A DNA stretch of 64,000 nucleotides from Aureobasidium sp. EXF-3400 (lineage: Eukaryota > Ascomycota > Dothideomycetes > Dothideales > Saccotheciaceae): positions 1-64,000 of the forward strand of contig SWBL01000056.1 in assembly GCA_024195585.1 (NCBI GenBank), written 5' to 3'. Positions 33,001 to 45,500 of the stretch are shown one piece after another. The notes under the pieces are model-generated. The model made no database searches. It was not told where the DNA came from and saw only the letters and a program-made list of their open reading frames with translations. The position numbers were made by a program, and so were the translations under genes. The first letter of the stretch is position 1, and every line of letters begins with the position of its first letter.

Positions 33001-33258
33001 AGTACATATGGCCTCTTGTACATTGAAGAGTAGCTTGCGGCCTAGTTGCAGATCTGGATAGTCGATGGAAAGTGGATGCCACAGGTGTGTGATGCCACGC
33101 AAAGGCATATCTTCGGAACACGAGAAACATGGCGTCTCAGTCGTCAAGTGGGACGGTATGTGCGCGCGATTCCATTGACCTTGTGGTAGAGGCGGCAGTC
33201 CAGCTGCCAACCAGCCGAGAAACACATCATATGACTTTTGTTTCTCCCCTCCAGCATT

Positions 33259-34023
33259 TTACCATTTTCGATACACCTTGTCGCCAATACGATTTTCATC
33301 ATTAACCAGAGGGCCAAATTCATCAATATGCGTTTGTAACGAGCGTTCGTTGAATTTGCGCCGAAGGTGTTGTGATCGATGAGTATGGGAGTTCTTGCAA
33401 CCAAGACAATGGACTCCCTGTTCTAATACCCCAGTCCTCGGATCCAAGACTGGCACTTCGACAACAGCCATAAAGCGCAATTTGTTCCCAGACTTGCCAT
33501 CGAATGTATTGGCTTCGGTTTGTTCGACCTGTTCCATGGAGATAGCGGAGCGTTTGGCGCTCTCACGGTCCCACAGACGGAGTCTTCTTGAACACTTGTT
33601 AATCAGGGGAGAGTAGCGGCCCGGAATACTTTTCATGTGAGGCAAGTCGCACAGAGCATCTCGAAGAGTCTTGAACCTCTTCGGCGTAAGATCGTACGGT
33701 AAATACCTCTTGTCATTGGAGATGCAGAGAAAACAAACCCGCTCGCAGGTGAGCATGTAGATGTACCCACCGAAATCCCCACAGTTCCTACATTCAGCGG
33801 TACACAGGGTGTTGTAAAGTTGCTTACAGGTAATCCACGGAGCTGTTCGTATCGCCAAAGCAGCACGAACAGCAATTTGAGCGTGCTTGGTCATCAAGCT
33901 GAATTGCGGGATGTTATCCACTGTTGAACAGCCTCGGCGGTTAACCATCCGGAAGATGAGTGAGCGTGGATCTAATTGAAGAAGGCTGGCCTGAAGGAGC
34001 TCAAGTGGTAGCTGTTCGAGCAA
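33259..34023 (-). CDS. F-box protein with Cys-rich region, 5' end unresolved
   Basis: The open frame codes ~255 residues beginning LEQLPLELLQASLLQLDPRSLI, which is an F-box. A Cys-rich block typical of fungal F-box proteins follows (CTAECRNCGDFGGYIYMLTC and CFLCISND), then a basic region with CLGCKNSHTHRSQHLRRKF, another potential metal-binding motif near the C-terminus. The frame has no ATG: its first codons run from a stop through non-ATG codons, and the region given starts at a TTG. Either a small upstream exon supplies the start, or the gene is truncated. F-box proteins recruit substrates to SCF ubiquitin ligases; the target is unknown. The adjacent kinase-like pseudogene makes decay of this locus plausible, although this frame itself is intact. 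Confidence 0.6.
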   Translation of the reverse strand: MLEQLPLELLQASLLQLDPRSLIFRMVNRRGCSTVDNIPQFSLMTKHAQIAVRAALAIRTAPWITCKQLYNTLCTAECRNCGDFGGYIYMLTCERVCFLCISNDKRYLPYDLTPKRFKTLRDALCDLPHMKSIPGRYSPLINKCSRRLRLWDRESAKRSAISMEQVEQTEANTFDGKSGNKLRFMAVVEVPVLDPRTGVLEQGVHCLGCKNSHTHRSQHLRRKFNERSLQTHIDEFGPLVNDENRIGDKVYRKW

Positions 34024-34785
34024 GCCGAGGTCTGTTTGGCTCGCGTTATGCGTGCGCTAAGTTGGCAGAGTTGCCGGCAAGTTCTCATCAAGCGCATAGT
34101 CCTTCAAGTCTATTCGCGGATACGTGAGCCCCTTAGAGCCGTCCATGATCTCAAAAATGATAATTGACGTGGAACTGGGCATCGGCATAGCTCAGAAGGG
34201 CTGTGGTCATCGCAAGTGTAGCATCAGTCACGATGGACGTTTCAGAGACCGCCAGCTCGTTTCGTCCTCATCCACTCACAGACCGGCTTGGGCTTGCAGG
34301 GGGAAGATGCAGGCACACCTCGTCCTCACGTCAACATGCATGACTGCATAAACGCAATCTCATGAACCATCCACAATTCCATGCGCATCGACGCTGATAG
34401 TCTCTCGCTAGAGCCTCAAAAGTCGCAGTGCCCAAGCGAACCCGAGATCTGAAACACGGCAGTTCGATGGCGCAAAACGTGGAGAAGAAAAAGGCTTCGT
34501 ACACCTCCAACGACGCGGTGGCATTGCTTGTGTGCAAGCCCAGCCCTTGTATCTGAAACTCAGTTATATTACTTCAGGGCGATCGATGTTCTTCTCACGT
34601 TCTTAGACCTGGGATTTCGTTTGGTACTGGATCTTGTGCCGTTGCCGACAAAGCTTGTAGACCAATTTAACCACATGGTTGGCGATGATCGACCACATGG
34701 ACATGGAGTCAACAGTTACAGCTATATTGTAAGTGACGACAGCATTTGCAAAGGTAAGGGTTTTGTGGTTCTGTGTCGAAGTGCC
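34024..34785. other. Gene-free interval
   Basis: This lies between the F-box gene and the expansin-like gene, which diverge from it. Frames on both strands are short and without motifs. It probably contains regulatory sequence for both neighbours. Confidence 0.4.
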
Positions 34786-34793
34786 TATAAAAG
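34786..34793 (+). promoter_or_regulatory. TATA box of the expansin-like gene
   Basis: TATAAAAG lies 91 bp before the start codon at 34884 and is followed by a CT-rich leader. Position and sequence are canonical for a strong fungal promoter, consistent with a regulated secreted protein. Confidence 0.65.
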
Positions 34794-34883
34794 GCTTCAA
34801 AGGTTTGACACAACTTCCTCTACTCTATTCACATCCTTCAATTCATCCCTTTAACGCGACCTACACTTCAAGACATATTCAAG

Positions 34884-35455
34884 ATGTACACTCCCATTGC
34901 TCTCCTCGCTGCCTCAGCTGGCCTGGCCTCAGCAGCAACATCCTACAAGGCCTCCTTCACCCAGTACGGCTCAACCGACACCTGGGGCTCTGGCAACTGC
35001 AACGTTGCCACCACAGCCTGTGGTTTCTACACCTCTGTACGCTCCTCTCCTCTCACCTCTCGACCCACCCAGTACTAATAAAGGCACCAAAACAGCCCGG
35101 CTACTCAGCAGCAGTCTCGCAAAACGAATTCGGCGTCGGCGACGGCGCAGGCGCCGGCCCAGCCTGCGGAACTTGCTGGAAACTGACCGCCTCCACCGAC
35201 TCCAGCGGCAACAAGAAGTCCTTCGGCGGGCCCATCGTCGTCCAAGTCACAAACCTTTGCCCTGCAGACTCCAACCCTCTGTGCGCACAGAATGGATTGA
35301 GTGGCACCAACCAATACGGTGCCAACCTCAACTTTGACCTGTGCATTGATTCTGGAGCTAGTGCTGCGTTGTTTGGAAGTACTGGTGTGGGATTGGCTGT
35401 TGGTAGTGCTGAGCAGGTGGATTGCAGCGAGTGGAGTGGTAAGGTCGTTCATTGA
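34884..35455 (+). CDS. Secreted expansin/barwin-like double-psi beta-barrel protein
   Basis: Exon 1 is 34884-35036 and exon 2 is 35096-35455, with a 59-bp intron (branch TACTAAT). The product is 170 aa. Residues 1-17 are a signal peptide (MYTPIALLAASAGLASA). The mature protein is small and Cys-rich with the double-psi beta-barrel pattern: GNCNVATTACGF, PGYSAAVSQNEFG, ACGTCWKLTA, PIVVQVTNLCP and LNFDLCIDSGASAALFG. This fold is shared by expansins, barwin, RlpA and GH45 endoglucanases. No C-terminal carbohydrate-binding domain is attached, unlike two-domain expansins. Predicted to act on plant or fungal wall polysaccharides, or as a small secreted effector or inhibitor; hydrolytic activity cannot be claimed. 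Confidence 0.85.
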
Positions 35456-35759
35456 GATGGTTAGTGGTTGCCGCAGCTGGTACTGTGTAGCTTTCGAAAC
35501 AATCATCTCTAGCCTTTCATGAACCCACAAAAGCAAATTTTTCAAGCCTCGGAGGTTGAATCGCAGTTTCGAGCAGGGAACCCTATTAGTGACATATTGT
35601 CATGTGAGACCGTCGAACGACCATAGCTGTCAACACACAACATCATATTGGAGTTAGGGAAATATCTAACAAAGATCTCGTTCGTCTCTATAGAATAACT
35701 ATGTATCTCATTATGTTCATAAACTTCATAAACTCCGCTTAGAATTCTGATTCCAGCCG
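35456..35759. terminator. Convergent 3' flanks
   Basis: 304 bp between the stops of the expansin-like gene (+) and the transporter (-). AT-rich segments near 35640-35720 may serve as polyadenylation regions. There is no gene. Confidence 0.35.
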
Positions 35760-37356
35760 TCAAAATCCAGCTTGCCTTCGAGAACTTCCTTCAGCGTAAG
35801 GATCTCCTGCCTCACTTTTTGTCAATGTCAGGTCAGGATCCTCGGTCTTCCAACCACCTTCATCACGATCTTCTTGCTTTTGCGGCCACAGAATGTCCTT
35901 GAGGATCACGGCGCGGATCATCATGCCAAAGACGAAGAACCAGCCAGCAACGAGGAGACAAGTTAACACGCAGCCTAGGATGCGGATGGGCTTGCAAGCG
36001 TCTAGAGCGCGTGCTACAGCGAAAGTGCCAGCCTATGAAAAAACGTCAACTTCGTTTCCTAGACGGATACGACCATCGGAAGACACGGAAGGCAAACTTA
36101 CAGTCAAGCCTGTATTCGGGAAGATGAACGAATACCAGGTCAAGGCGAACTGAAGACGACCATGTCTGACGCAGGACCAATGTGCGCCGCAAGAGACGAT
36201 GAAGAAGAAAATGGCAAGACCCCAGAGCCAGATGCCCATCCAATTCGCCATGACCAAGGAGATGGTGCCAGCCATTTGCCCCACACCCATAAAGTTCTCC
36301 GGTATGCATCCCGGAAGATTCTGACCCATAGTGATGACACCTGCGATGGTGAAGCCAGAGGGACCAACGGAGATGAACATTCCAGGACGGAGTGATTCCT
36401 TTGGTAATTTTTGCGTCATCAGGCGGTACAAGAAAGCAGCGTAGACCATCAGGGACACCATGAAACCAATACCTTGAAGACAGAAGCCTCCAACGATGAT
36501 AGGCAACGCAGAATGTGGCGCTACTCGCGAAGACAACTTTCCAGCATGTGGTCCAATGATCAGTAATGGGTATGCTGGGAAGATCCACACTGGTATAGAA
36601 GGTTAGCAGAAGTTCTCGGCGTGGTAGAGATGTGCTTCGACATACCTGGTGTCATTCTAGAAATGGTATACGTCTGTGTCGACCACATGATGAGATAGAT
36701 TCCGCAGGTGAAGGTTATTGCCAGTCCGCAGTATACCCAGAATAAAACGATCATTGTCCTTTCCAACCAGTATCCGGATTTTCCATTGCCGACAGCATAT
36801 TCGGTAATGTTCATCAAGACTGTGCCGAACGAGACAACCGAGGCGGGCACGAAAAGAGATTCGGTGGGATGCGTGAGTGATGCCTTGAAGGTTGACGGAT
36901 ACCAATAAAAGCGAAGAGAGATCATGGTCACATTGAAAGTGATCAGGACTAGGTTAAGAATGAAGAAGCAACAGCCAATTGCATATTGACCGTGAAACTT
37001 GTAAGGTACTATTATGGAGAGTCAATCTCTTGACTACCGAAAAAGCCGTGTACACACATACCAGTCAAGATCACATTGGCTAATTGTCCAGTGGCCATCG
37101 TCATGGTAAACCAAGTCCAGACAAAATATCGTACGCGTTCCTTGAAAGTCAAGAACACTTTATGGCTGTTGTGATCATCTTCAGCATCGTCTAGGCTTCT
37201 GTGTCGCACCGGACTTCCAGGTAACGGCGTGCCGGTCGCATACGGCCTTTGCCAGGGTATATGCAGATGTGAATTTCCAGTTGACCACATATGTCCATGC
37301 TCGAGATCATCATCTCTGTGGTCCATGGTAGGCTGTGGCTTGCTCGGCTGCGTCAT
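35760..37356 (-). CDS. TDT-family membrane transporter (Mae1/Ssu1-like)
   Basis: Four exons: 37356-37062, 37008-36646, 36589-36102 and 36032-35760. Introns are 53, 56 and 69 bp, all phases close, and the product is 472 aa. The start is chosen at MTQPSKPQP; a Met at 37326 is an alternative. The N-terminus is a hydrophilic cytosolic tail, then about ten hydrophobic segments. FTMTMATGQLANVILT opens the first helix, which is typical of the tellurite-resistance/dicarboxylate transporter family. The segment SLTHPTESLFVPASVVSFGT resembles Mae1-type malate permeases more than Ssu1 sulfite pumps, and WIFPAYPLLIIGPHAGKL is the conserved mid-helix. The C-terminal tail is acidic. Substrate could be malate or another C4 dicarboxylate, or sulfite. 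Location: plasma membrane. Confidence 0.85.
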
Positions 37357-39538
37357 CGCTCGTAGCCCATAATCCAGTGTGCGTGCAAGAGCAAAGTCGC
37401 AAGCAGACAGCAGTGAATGTGAGAGACGGCAAAAGGAGCAGGTCGTGTGCTGATAATCAGATTTCGGCAAAGTGGCACCGTTCCTTTCTCTGGACCCGCG
37501 GGGACCCTTGGAGAAAACCTCGGTGACGAACAATTGGCCTTCCAGAATCGGTCGGCAAGTGGGATTCCAAGTCTAAACCGTGACGTTGAGAAACTCTTGT
37601 TTATGAACTTGAGTCGCGACACCGGGGCGTATACGGGCCATGGCAGTGATTGATTGCGTGTCCATGCCGTATATCCTGACAAACCACGGCCATCTCTCGT
37701 GTTTCGCCTGGTAGTTTGCAAAATTGATCAAGAATCGATGCTTCGTGTATTCGCCGGCCGCGACCGAGTGTCACTAAGTGGAGATAGAGTTACAACGACT
37801 CCCACCTCCTCGTTATTTCCAGGTAGGAGGCAGAGCTTATTTCCGGTTGTGCCCGCCGGCTGACTCGTGGGGATAAGAGTTTGTTCGTCCCACCACAAAA
37901 GGCAGCGCTGTTTGCTGTGTCGCTTATCAAAGGCTTATGACGGTATTCGTAGGGTCGTTGAGGTGCGATTCAGGTATTGAAAGTTGTCGAAAATGCCTGA
38001 CACTTGGAAGTCGGGCAGCTTGTAAGTATTTAGGTAGCCTCCTTTTTGAGAAGGTGTTTGCCGATTGCGACTTCTCTCTGCAACTTCGGCGTGTCTGTGC
38101 GTACTACGGATACTTGCTGCCGAGTATATGGTCATTAGGTGATTACGTGCTCAAGTCGGTCTTTCTTCGTGCGGGTGTACTTGTATTGTAGGTGTAGCAT
38201 CACGGAATTAAAAGGCTTGCAACGGACAAGAATCACGAAGATCAACAGCTCTCTCGCGTAACATCTCCAGCATAGAAAGATCTCAAATTTCAGAGCTGAT
38301 ACACCATTCTATATCACTTTGGGAAGGTGATCAGTGAGAGTCTTGCGCTACACATCCGTGAGGCACATATCGATACCACCGATTGCAGTACAATCGAGAT
38401 AAAGTTCGGACCGGAATGCTATCCGTTCAGTACGACGTGTGTCACAACTCGGACTCGTTCTGCTCCGACAACGACTTCAACAAGATCGTAAAGTTGTCGA
38501 TGTGCCGATAATCCGCTGCTTGTGGTCAGTGGAAAATAAACTTCTGGTTGACATGTGTGGGGGTTATGCATCTCTGCAATCGTGAGTAGCATCGTTGGTG
38601 CACCAGATACCTTTGTCTATGTCGGTGGTCAAGGTGCGCTAAACATCAGCATTGAAGTCTTCCTCAGCACTGCAGCAGTTCACGTCAAGAAAGAGAATCA
38701 TGACTCAATACGGAGTATGGTGAGACAGGTCAGACCTACTAGATATGAGGCCATGGAGGAGGCTTTGGCTGTCCGGGTGGATACCTTTTTTGCGTTGCTG
38801 GCTACATTCAAAGCTTGATAGTGACAATGTCCATGAGCTACCCTGGAACGGCCTTCGAACTCACTCTGCATCCTTGGATGCGCTTGAATATATTATCGAA
38901 TCGACACGTGTATACGGCAGTTGCAGTGCAAAGGCACATGAGGTATGAGACATTTAGGATGAAGTCATGTAAAACGGATTCAGAGTTCGTAGAGATCAGG
39001 CAGGGTGCCGGGCTCGACCACGAAAACAGGACTGTCGAGTATCACAATGACCTCTTCGTCAAATGGTTTTCGTGACAGCTTTCATATACGAGTAAAGCCC
39101 TTTGCCTGCAAGATGTCGTGCTTGATGGATCTTGGATCGGAAGTCCACGAGTCGAGTGCTCTAAACAGGCAATTGGCACGATCGATTCAGCATTGTGCAT
39201 TTGATTAAGCCGCACTCGAGAAGCATGCAAGACGTGATGGCCACTCCAGACAGGAAGGCAGGGAAGACGTTCGAGGATTTCCCCAGCATGGCCCGAAATA
39301 TCGTGTATGATTGTGTATGATGGGAAATAGAGTAGGAAGGAAACTGTCGGAGGTTGCGACGGATGGCTATGGCCACACGTGCACCCCGCAATTTTGGAAG
39401 GAGCAGTCGGGCTGGCACGAATGAACGCATAGCAAGCGACAGCACCACAAGTCAGACTATTCTACTGCCATACCAGCGGTGCGAGGGACCCGAAGCTAGA
39501 TGAACAGAGGCGCATGAGTAGCGCGGTAAGGCAAGACT
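37357..39538. other. 2.2-kb gene-free interval between transporter and TOR
   Basis: This carries the divergent promoters of the transporter and TOR. Short frames at 38360-38510 (one ends NKIVKLSMCR) and 38555-39075 look faintly protein-like in composition but are interrupted, lack family motifs and could not be joined by plausible introns. They may be relics. No RNA gene was recognised. Confidence 0.4.
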
Positions 39539-42500
39539 ATGGCTCAAGCCTACCGCGATGCGCTCGAGCGCACCGTCCAAGAGCTCAAATCAAGGTATCC
39601 TACCCTGCTCTACGAGACAAGCACGCTATAACTGACCCACACCATCCAGGCGCGATGAGAAACGACTACACGCCGCCGAGAACCTGCTACACGAAGTCGA
39701 AGCCGCACATAGAGGTAAGACTGCACCCTCCTACCCGTCTGATTGAAGCACTCCGGCTGACCCGCGTCCGCCACAGAACTGTCGGCCGCACAATTCACCC
39801 CCTACTATGTCGAGGTCAACAAACGCATCGCCGAACTCATCCAGAATGGCGCTGATACACACGAACGAATCGGCGGTCTCTACGCACTTTCGCAACTCAT
39901 CGACTTCAAGGGCGATGATGCCGCTCAAAAGACGACGCGTTTCCATACCGTCCTCCGCAAGGTCATGTCTGGCAATGACACAGCTGCCATGGTTGTCGCT
40001 GCAAAGACTCTCGGTCATCTTGTCTCGCCTGGAGGAACTCTTACCGCCGAACTGGTTGATGCTGAAGTCAAGGTTGCCCTCGAGTGGCTGCAGATAGAAC
40101 GAAACGAGAACCGTCGATTCTCAGCTGTCTTGAATTTGTACGAACTTGCAAAGAGCTCACCCACCCTCCTACATGTATGGATACCCGACATATTCGAGGT
40201 CATCTGGGTCGCTTTACGCGATCCAAAGGTCATGATCCGCGAATCGGCCGCCAACACCATCAGCCAATGTTTTGAGATCCTTATGGCCAGAGATCCTCAG
40301 GCACGCCAGAAGTGGTTGACAAGAACATACGAAGAGATAGACAAAGGGTTCCAACACAATACGGTCGAGGCCATCCATGGTTCGCTGCTTGCTCTGAAGG
40401 AACTGTTGCAGAAGGGCGGTATGTTCATGCACGGCCCTCGCTACAAGGAAGCTTGCGAGCGCATCCTATCATACCGTGAACATCGTGACCCTCTCATTCG
40501 CCGTGAGGTCGTCTACATCATCCCCATCCTGGCCAGATACGCACCGAAAGAGTTCTGTAATGGCTACATTCATCGCTCCATGTCACATCTTCAAGGTCTC
40601 CTCAAGTCTCCTAAGGATCGAAATCTTTCATTCATCGCCATTGGAAACGTTGCAAACGCCGTCGGCAGCCAGATCGCTCCATACCTCGATAACATTCTCC
40701 TTCACATTCGCGAAGCCCTTAGCGTCAAGGCACGTATCAAGAACACTGATGAAGCTCCAATATTCAAGTGTATCAGCATGATTTCGATAGCTGTCGGTCA
40801 AACTCTGAGCAAGTATATGGAAGCTTTGCTCGACCCGATTTTTGCCTGCGGTTTGAGCGATGCTCTTACACAAGCACTCGTTGACATGGCCCACTATATT
40901 CCTCCAGTCAAGCCGATCATCCAGGAGAAATTGCTTGACCTGCTGAGCATGACTCTGTGCGGAAAGCCATTCGTTCTACCAGGTCACCCTAGTCACAGCA
41001 CGCCTTTGCCCCGAATCTTCACCAGAGAAGTTAGAGACCAAAATGATCCTCAACATGTTGAACACAAAGAGCAGCAAATTGCACTGGCTCTCTACACTCT
41101 AGGCAGCTTTGACTTTTCTGGTCACGTTCTCAACGAGTTCGTTAGAGACGTTGCAATTCGCTATGTTGAGGATGACGATGCCGAGATCCGTAAAGCAGCG
41201 GCATTGACCTGTTGCCAATTGTTTGTTAGAGACCCAATTGTCTATCAGACCAGCCACTACTCGATACAAGTTGTCAGCGATGTGATCGAGAAGCTCCTGA
41301 CTGTCGGAGTTGCTGATCCAGAAGCTGAGATTCGAAGAACAGTCCTGGCCTCACTAGATGCGCGCTTCGATCGTCACCTTGCAAAGGCTGAGAACGTTCG
41401 CACACTTTTCCTTGCACTAAACGACGAAATCTTTGGGATTCGAGAAGCTGCAATGACCATTATTGGCCGTCTGACTGCTGTCAATCCGGCCTACATCTTC
41501 CCCTCTCTGCGCAAGGTGTTGATTCAGTTATTGACCGAGATCGAATACTCGAATAACGTCAGAAACAAGGAGGAGAGCGCGCGATTGATCAGTCATCTCG
41601 TTGGTTCATCTTCAAAGCTGATCAAGCCATATGTTGACCCCATGATTACTGTGCTCTTGCCGAAAGCCCAAGATCCCAATCCCGACGTGGCGTCCGCCAC
41701 TCTAAAGGCAATAGGCGATCTGGCCACTGTCGGTGGTGACGAGATGGTCAAGTATGTTCCTGAATTGATGAAGGTCATCATTGAGAGTCTTCAAGACTTG
41801 AGCTCGGCCGGTAAACGACGAGCAGCTTTGAGAACGCTTGGACAGCTTGCCAGTAACTCAGGCTACGTAATTGATCCCTACGTAGAACATCCTGAGCTTC
41901 TTTCGATCCTGGTACAGATTGTCAAGAATGAGCCACCAGGCGAATTGCGCAAAGAGACGATTCGACTAATGGGTATTCTTGGTGCTCTGGATCCGTACAG
42001 GCATCAAGTTATGGAGCAGTCCTCCGAGAACCATCTTGTCACAGACTCACAGACTGTCACTGACGTGGGTTTGATCATGCAAGGAACCACTCCTTCGAAT
42101 GAGGAATACTACCCCACGGTTGTTATAAACACCCTCCTGGACTTGCTCAAGGAGCCCACCCTGGCGCAACATCATGCTGCTGTTGTTGAGGCTGTCATGA
42201 GCATCTACAGAACAATGCGCCTGAAGTGTGTTAACTTCCTTGGCCTAGTGGTTCCAGGTATTCTTCTTGTTATCCGCACCTCACCAGCAGGTAATATCGA
42301 AAAGTACTTCAACAACCTCAGCGAGCTGGTGGAGATTGTTCGACAACACATTAGACCTTATTTGCCAGAGATTCTCGCAACAGTACAAGACTTTTGGGCA
42401 GACAACTCGCCCTATCAGGCGACAATGCTTGCACTCATCGAGTCCATTGCACAATCCCTCGAAGGCGAGTTCAAGATATACCTGGCTAACGTGCTTCCTC

Positions 42501-45500
42501 TGATGCTCGGTGTACTTGATCACGACGTCACACCTAGACGCTTGCCATCTGAACGAGTACTGCATGCTTTCCTTGTCTTTGGTTCGAGTGCAGAGGAGTA
42601 TATGCACTTGATCATTCCAGTCATTGTTCGTATGTTCGAAAAGCCAGGTCAGCCAACCCATATCCGCAAACTCGCTATCGAGACTATTGGCAAGCTTTCA
42701 AGACACGTCAATATCTCCGAGTTCGCTGCCAAGATTATCCACCCTCTTTCGCGAGTATTGGCCGGTCAAGAGACTGGACTCAAACAGACTGCTTTGGACA
42801 CTCTGTGTGCTCTCATTTTCCAACTTGGTCCTGACTACATTCACTTTATCCCGACCATCAACAAAATTCTAGTGACCCATAAAGTCCCTCACACTAACTA
42901 TGCCTTGATCGTCAGCAAGTTGCAGAAGGGTGAGCCGTTACCACAAGACTTGAGTCCTGACGAGCGATACAAGACTTCTGCCTCGGAAGAAGTACAAAGG
43001 GGTGTTGATAATCGCAAGCTAGCAGTCAACCAGCAGCATCTCAAGATTGCTTGGGCAGCCAATGCCAAATCCACCAAGGAAGATTGGCAGGAATGGATGA
43101 GACGATTCAGTTTGGAACTGCTCAAAGAATCGCCCCAGAATGCCTTGAGATCATGCTCGCAGCTGGCCAGTTCCTACCCTCCTCTAGCAAGACAGCTATT
43201 CAACTCTGCCTTCGTGTCGTGTTGGACTGAGCTGTACGATCACTACCAGGAATCCTTGGTCCGCTCCATCGAGACCGCTTTGACTTCACCACACATTCCT
43301 CCTGAGATTCTGCAAGTACTTTTGAACCTTGCTGAGTTCATGGAGCATGACGACAAAGCTCTTCCGATTGATGTTCGTACTCTAGGTATGTACGCTGGCA
43401 AGTGCCACGCATTCGCAAAAGCACTTCACTACAAAGAACTGGAGTTCAATGCCGAGCAAAACGCCAGTAACGTCGAGGCTCTGATCAGTATCAACAACCA
43501 ACTCCAACAGACTGATGCCGCCTTCGGTATCCTGCGTAAGGCGCAAGGCTACGTGGACGTTCAGATGAAAGAAACTTGGTTCGAGAAGTTGCAACGTTGG
43601 GAGGAGGCATTGACAGCATACCAACGCCGTGAACGTGATGAACCAGATTCATTCGAGGTCATCATGGGTAAGATGCGCTGTCTTCACGCTCTTGGTGAGT
43701 GGGAAGTACTTTCCTCTCTTGCTCAAGAGAAGTGGATGCATGCTTCTTCTGAGAATCGTAAATCTATTGCTGCTCTGGCCGCCGCTGCTGCCTGGGGCAT
43801 GGGTCAGTGGGAGCTCATGGATGGCTACCTATCTGTCATGAAACTGCATTCACCCGATCGTTCCTTCTTCGGCGCCATTCTCTCAATTCATCGCAACCAG
43901 TTTGACGATGCACAACTTCACATCAACAAAGCAAGAGAAGGATTGGACACCGAACTCAGTGCGCTCCTCGGCGAGTCATACACGAGAGCATACAGTGTCA
44001 TCGTTCGCGTGCAAATGCTTGCCGAGCTGGAGGAAATCATTGCATACAAGCAAAGCTCCAGTGACCCTCACAAGCAGGAGCGCATGCGGTTGACCTGGAC
44101 CAAGCGTCTCAAGGGATGTCAGAAGAACGTCGAGGTCTGGCAGAGAATGCTCAAGGTACGTGCCTTGGTCATCTCGCCTCCTGAAAATGCAGAGATGTAC
44201 ATCAAATTTGCCAGCATCTGCAGAAAGGCACAGAGGAATGGTCTGGCTGAGAAGTCACTCAACTCCCTTCTTGGTTGGCAAGGTAGTCTCATGACACCAG
44301 AAGGCCAGGAACGCACCCTACACGCGCCTTACCCTGTCCAGTACGCCGTTTACAAGTACATGTGGTCGAACGGATACTCTTCAGGCGCCTTGACAGGTCT
44401 AAGAGACTTCACAGAAAGATTGCGTATGGATTACGAACAGCAATCGTTGGCTGTCACAAATCCTGGCACCAATGGCATGAATGGTATGAACGGTACCAAT
44501 GGTGTCAATGGCACACAGTTTCCCGCAGCTGGTGTCAGCCCTCAAATTTCTGAGAAGGACGTGGCTCAGTTGGCCGACTGGCAGAAATTGCTTGCCAGAT
44601 GTTATCTCAAGCAAGGCGATTGGCTCAGTCTGCAAATGCGAGGAGAGTGGGATGCCCACCGAGTACACGAGATAAGATCTTCGTACAAGGCAGCTACTCA
44701 CTACAACCAAGATTGGTACAAAGCGTGGCACGCTTGGGCGTTGGCAAACTTCGAAGTGGTCACCGCACTTACGGCAAACAAAGACAGAGGAGAGGCTGAT
44801 GGCATGCAACGACGATACATTCACGACTATGTCGTTCCTGCCATTCAAGGATTCTTCAAGTCGATCGCACTTAGTTCTTCAAGCTCGTTACAAGACACAC
44901 TACGCTTGTTGACATTGTGGTTCAACCATGGCGAGCACCAAGAAGTCACCTCAGCAGTCACGCAAGGTGTGACCACTGTTAGCATCGACACATGGCTCGA
45001 GGTCATCCCTCAGCTAATTGCTCGTATCAACCAACCAAACAGACTGGTCAAGGACTCAATCCATCATCTGCTATGCGAAGTCGGACGGGCTCATCCGCAA
45101 GCACTCGTATATCCATTGACTGTCTCTATCAAATCAGAAGACAGAGATCGCTCAAGAGCTGCGAAGGACATCATGACTGCCATGGAGCAACACAGTCCCA
45201 ACCTCTGCAGACAGGCAGCTGTTGTCAGTCATGAGTTGATTCGTATTGCGGTGCTCTGGCATGAGCAGTGGCATGAGGGTCTCGAGGAAGCGTCCAGACT
45301 GTACTTCGGTGATCATGACATCGATGGCATGCTTCGCACTCTTGAACCACTACATCGCATGCTTGACGAGGGACCTGAAACTCTGCGTGAAATATCATTT
45401 ATCCAGAGCTTTGGACGTGACCTTGCGGAAGCCAGAGATTGGTGTAACAACTTCAAGCGCACAAATGAGGTCGGTGATCTCAACCAAGCATGGGATCTCT

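Noticed and set aside
35760..37356. Assignment of the TDT transporter as the sulfite pump Ssu1
   Set aside because: The HPTESLFVP segment resembles Mae1-type malate carriers more, so no gene symbol was given.
38240..39080. Protein-like fragments upstream of TOR
   Set aside because: Short frames in different phases, none with a family motif and no consistent intron between them.
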